Assembly: GCA_963920575.1 (NCBI GenBank)
Contig: OY986973.1
Coordinates: 6,117,054 to 6,181,053 of the forward strand
Length of the DNA: 64,000 nucleotides
Origin: Narthecium ossifragum
Lineage: Eukaryota; Streptophyta; Magnoliopsida; Dioscoreales; Nartheciaceae
Direction of reading: 5' to 3'
Part shown: positions 61,172 through 64,000 of the stretch, piece by piece
How positions within the stretch are numbered: the first letter of the stretch is position 1
Layout: each line of letters starts with the position of its first letter
The notes under the pieces: model-generated
The model's input: the letters and a program-made list of their open reading frames with translations, nothing else
Told to the model about the DNA's origin: nothing
Databases searched by the model: none
Made by a program: the position numbers and the translations under genes

Positions 61172-64000
61172 TCAGCCACTATCATTTGGCTATATAAAAC
61201 CTTCCCTTATAAATAAAAAAATAATATATATGTATATGAGAGAGTATATATATAAAAGGGATTATATAAGAGGAGAGAGTGTGAGGACACTTGTCAAAAT
61301 CTAGGTGGATTCCTTTAAAGGAACCGCCCAGATCGTTTATGTTAGGGGGCTGACATAGCTAACTATGTCAGCCCCCCCCAATCCTAGAAATGCAGGACCT
61401 TTTTATGACCATACAAGATGCAAAACAAGTGTACTATGTATAATCAGATTGATATTCAATAAAAACATCAAAGAATATAAGCATACACAATAGAGTGGAA
61501 GCACAAGGGACTGTACAGCACAACTTTGAGAATTTACCTGAAGGCGGTTAAGAACATAAGTGTATTTGCCCCAAAGCTCTGGCCTACTCTCCACTATAGA
61601 TAGTTCCAAGATCCGGCGAATGCACCACACACCAAAGCTCACAACCAGCGATGCTTGCCAGATACAACTTTCACCACAATTAGACAGAGATAAATAGCAA
61701 GCAGGATCTGCATCCCCACTTGTCTGGACAGCAACATTTTTTCGCTCAGACAACCGCTGCAGATCAGCCATGCATGCTTGATTCATCTCACTAGCATCTC
61801 TTTCATGTAAATAACTCTCGGTTGCAGCCATCCAATCAATAAGGTCTTCATCAAATCCACCATTCTGTCTAAAGAGCCAATCCGAACCCTCCAGTTTCAA
61901 GAGCTTCATAACACAAAATCTGAGGTGCTGTAGTAGTTTGGTTTCAGATTCAGTATAGGAAAAGGTCTCTTTGGGAGCAATACTTGGTCCTTTGGGAACT
62001 CTTCTATCCACCCCACCCTGCTCTTTACCTACCATACCAAATAATTGTTCGAAAGGTTGTCTAGACCACAGAGATTTGGCATCTGGATTCAAAGTGGATG
62101 GTGAAGAGAAAACATCTCCACGAAGCTTGGATCTTGAAAATTCATCAAAAGCCGACGAAGTTCCAGCCCTAGAAGCAGGGTTTAAATACTGCAGTTGTTC
62201 ATATCCTGCTCTACCCAAGTAAGAACGGGATCCAATAGGACCAACACATTGGGCACTCCTATCATCCAAAGAGGAATTTCTAATGGAGGCTATAATCCCA
62301 GAAATGTCAGGTGAAGTATGGTACTTCTTTGTAAAGGCCGAAGAAAGAACATCTTCACTTGTTCCAAGTAAGGAAGGTTCATAGTAAGGTCGTTCAGTCT
62401 GCAATTTGCCAATTCTAGATGCTACTGGATTTTGAAAGCCAGCAGTTCCCAGTGAACCAAGTTCATTTTGCACACGGTTATAAAGAACTGGATCCCCGGA
62501 ATTTAGAATGAAAGATGCAGTAGATTTAGTTGGAGGCGGATCCAATGAAATGCTCGAGGAATATGGAGATCTTCCTGCACCAATCCCTCTAAGATATGAG
62601 GCTATTTGATAACCATGTATGGTAGCTGGTTGATAATCCCGATTATCAGCATATTGAGGTGGATACAAGTAATTTTGCTCAATGGGATCCAGCAAGTTTC
62701 CACTAGAGCTTTGCAATTGTGTATTCAACATATTCTGAGACCAAGATTGTGATGCCATCTGAGACCCAAAAGATAGTTCCATATTTGAGTTTCTGGTTTG
62801 TTGGGGAGAGCTGTAACCTCTTGAGTTCGGTAGAAATCCTCTTTCAGCATCTGGAAAATAATTCCTGGATAATTCATCTCCTGTGGTGTCAGCTTTCGCA
62901 GAAGAACCAACTACTTTCAAATCTAATCCGAGTAGGACATCTAATTTTCTAACATTTGCTTCTTGCGTTAGCTTCCCATGGAAGTCAAATAAATGTCCCC
63001 AAAACTCATCCAAAATTGCTGTCAACTGGCGTCGTGCTGCACGACCTAATCCAGACAATTTTGTTATGCTCCCACTCCCATTAACTCCATCCAAAGCTTT
63101 TCCTCTAGGAGTATTTGGAAAGCCTGGATCCTCGAGAGTTGGAGTGGGCAAAATTCCCCTCGGAACCTCCTCAGGATCCAAAGAAGCCCCCTCTTCATTA
63201 TTCTTCTTGACAGCATCTTTTTTTGATATTTCCACGTCCTTTTCAACTGGGTCATGGCATGCAATCTTTTCTATACTACATTCGTCAGATAGGCCACTCA
63301 CAGAAACCTTATCCAATATTTCCACAGACTCCAAATCACCTACGGATTTCAACATCTCTGGATGATATGCTGGGGAGGTTGAGGTAAGGTGGAAAGCATC
63401 AGCAGATTGGTGCAAATGATGATCACAATCAACAGTGTTCTCTGACTCATTAACATTGACGTCTAAAATCGATCTATTGTACTGAGCCTTTGTAGAGTTT
63501 TCCAATATAGGCACTGGAGTAGAGTCTTTATCATCATATTCCAATTTATCTGGATCATCATCCTCTCTACTCTCAGATAGCATGGTACCATGCTGAAATT
63601 TTGCAGTCAATATTTGTATACCTGGTCCATCACTTGAAGATTTTAAAGGTGTGACCGCCAAATATAGCGTGAGACCAATTGATGTGCAACCAACAAGAAG
63701 AAGAACTATATATGGAGCAAACATACTCCCAATAGTTCCACTGAAGTTGCTAAGCCAGTTGCTTTCTCCAAATAAGATTTCAATGATAAAGATGATATTT
63801 GAAGCAAGCATTCCCAAAAAAGCCAACAAAGCCACGATCTCTAGATACCATGAGATTTTGAAGGGCCCCATAATATGTTTTGATGATGCCACTCTGAAAA
63901 GGGGGATTACCGAAGATGGAAGAAGCATAGCCAGTATTATTTGACAGAAAATCAGCAATTGGTAGATCCCTTCAGCACCTCTATAGCTCGTATAATAAAG
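59699..64000 (-). CDS. EIN2: EIN2, ethylene-signalling regulator (3' part; 5' end outside window)
   Basis: ER-membrane protein with an NRAMP-like N-terminus. In ethylene its C-terminal part is released, enters the nucleus and activates EIN3/EIL responses. Two exons are visible: 61538 to the window edge, and 59699-60079, joined in phase 0. About 947 residues are seen. The visible start [20 protein letters not shown] and [13 protein letters not shown] belong to the last NRAMP transmembrane helices. Two further helices follow ([20 protein letters not shown] and [20 protein letters not shown]), then the long acidic C-terminal region. The signature [20 protein letters not shown] lies at about 62985-63045, [20 protein letters not shown] near the end of the large exon, and the nuclear localisation motif LKRYKRRL in the last exon. 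The exon containing the left-hand residues may begin at an acceptor near 63980, so the outermost residues are uncertain. Confidence 0.96.
60940..61087. repeat. Duplicated AT-rich block inside the EIN2-intron transposon
   Basis: The sequence TATTACATAAGAGTATCATA followed by TATAAATA occurs at about 60950-60978 and again at about 61059-61086, in both cases right after a (TA)n run, a direct repeat about 110 bp apart. The second copy is followed by CTAGGTGGGCCCCCGTGCCA, a word also seen at the repeats near 30890 and 49271. Confidence 0.7.
61139..61169. repeat. (TC)n microsatellite
   Basis: About 15 consecutive TC units inside the EIN2-intron transposon. Confidence 0.9.

Larger units (their letters stand above)
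60708..61385. mobile_element. Foldback hAT-like transposon (678 bp) in the last intron of EIN2
   Basis: Flanked by a perfect 8-bp duplication AGAAATGC (60700-60707 and 61386-61393). Its first ~105 bp (GGATTCGGGGGGCCTGAC... to TTTTGACAAGTGTCCGCCAC) are matched in reverse complement by its last ~115 bp. The TCAGGCTCCTGACAT / TGACATAGCTA part can form a secondary hairpin. The centre is AT microsatellite plus a duplicated block. An 8-bp duplication suggests hAT; no transposase is present. Confidence 0.85.

Overview
The window is nuclear DNA of a flowering plant. Its genes have many short exons with GT-AG introns and encode plant-specific or plastid-targeted proteins (EIN2, KEA3, a plant TRS85/TRAPPC8). 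The intergenic space holds plant LTR retrotransposon ends, a LINE remnant and MITEs. My impression of the EIN2 and KEA3 wording is a non-grass monocot, but that is a low-confidence inference. Two runs of exactly 200 N are scaffold gaps.

Layout. (1) 546-5272, minus: a 12-exon TatD-family metal-dependent DNase (TATDN1 type, 321 aa) with two MITEs in its introns. (2) About 5.3-24.6 kb: a gene-poor block made almost wholly of LTRs without internal gag/pol regions. It holds five copies of one LTR family (A, ends TG TGAGAACC...GGGGTGTGACA on the minus strand), a 1.68-kb foldback element (B), a 1.62-kb solo LTR (C) nested inside A with a 5-bp target duplication, a 2.08-kb LTR (D) with a 135-bp tandem array, a dead LINE 3' end and a foldback MITE. 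(3) 25880-42319, minus: TRS85/TRAPPC8, a complete 28-exon model of 1287 aa, including one GC-AG intron, a MULE-like insertion and a tRNA-Ala-like pseudogene. (4) 44185-48650, plus, divergent from TRS85: a domesticated hAT-transposase gene with two BED zinc fingers (854 aa) and a broken catalytic core. (5) 50958-58739, plus: KEA3, a chloroplast K+/H+ antiporter with a KTN domain (19 exons, 811 aa), preceded by a uORF that overlaps its start codon. (6) 59106-59389: a stray exon of an unrecognised gene, with an inverted copy of its 5' edge forming a near-perfect 49-bp hairpin. (7) 59699-64000, minus, convergent with KEA3: the 3' two-thirds of EIN2, the ethylene-signalling regulator, running off the right edge, with a 678-bp foldback transposon in its last intron.

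The exon models were assembled by hand. In each of the three complete multi-exon models of conserved genes (TatD, TRS85, KEA3) and in the BED gene, the exon lengths sum to an exact multiple of three and the splice phases agree. The genes do not form a pathway together; this is an ordinary plant gene island beside a transposon block. The most unusual signal is a repeated design of paired GATCGATC/GGTCGACC-like palindromes inside several unrelated LTR families.
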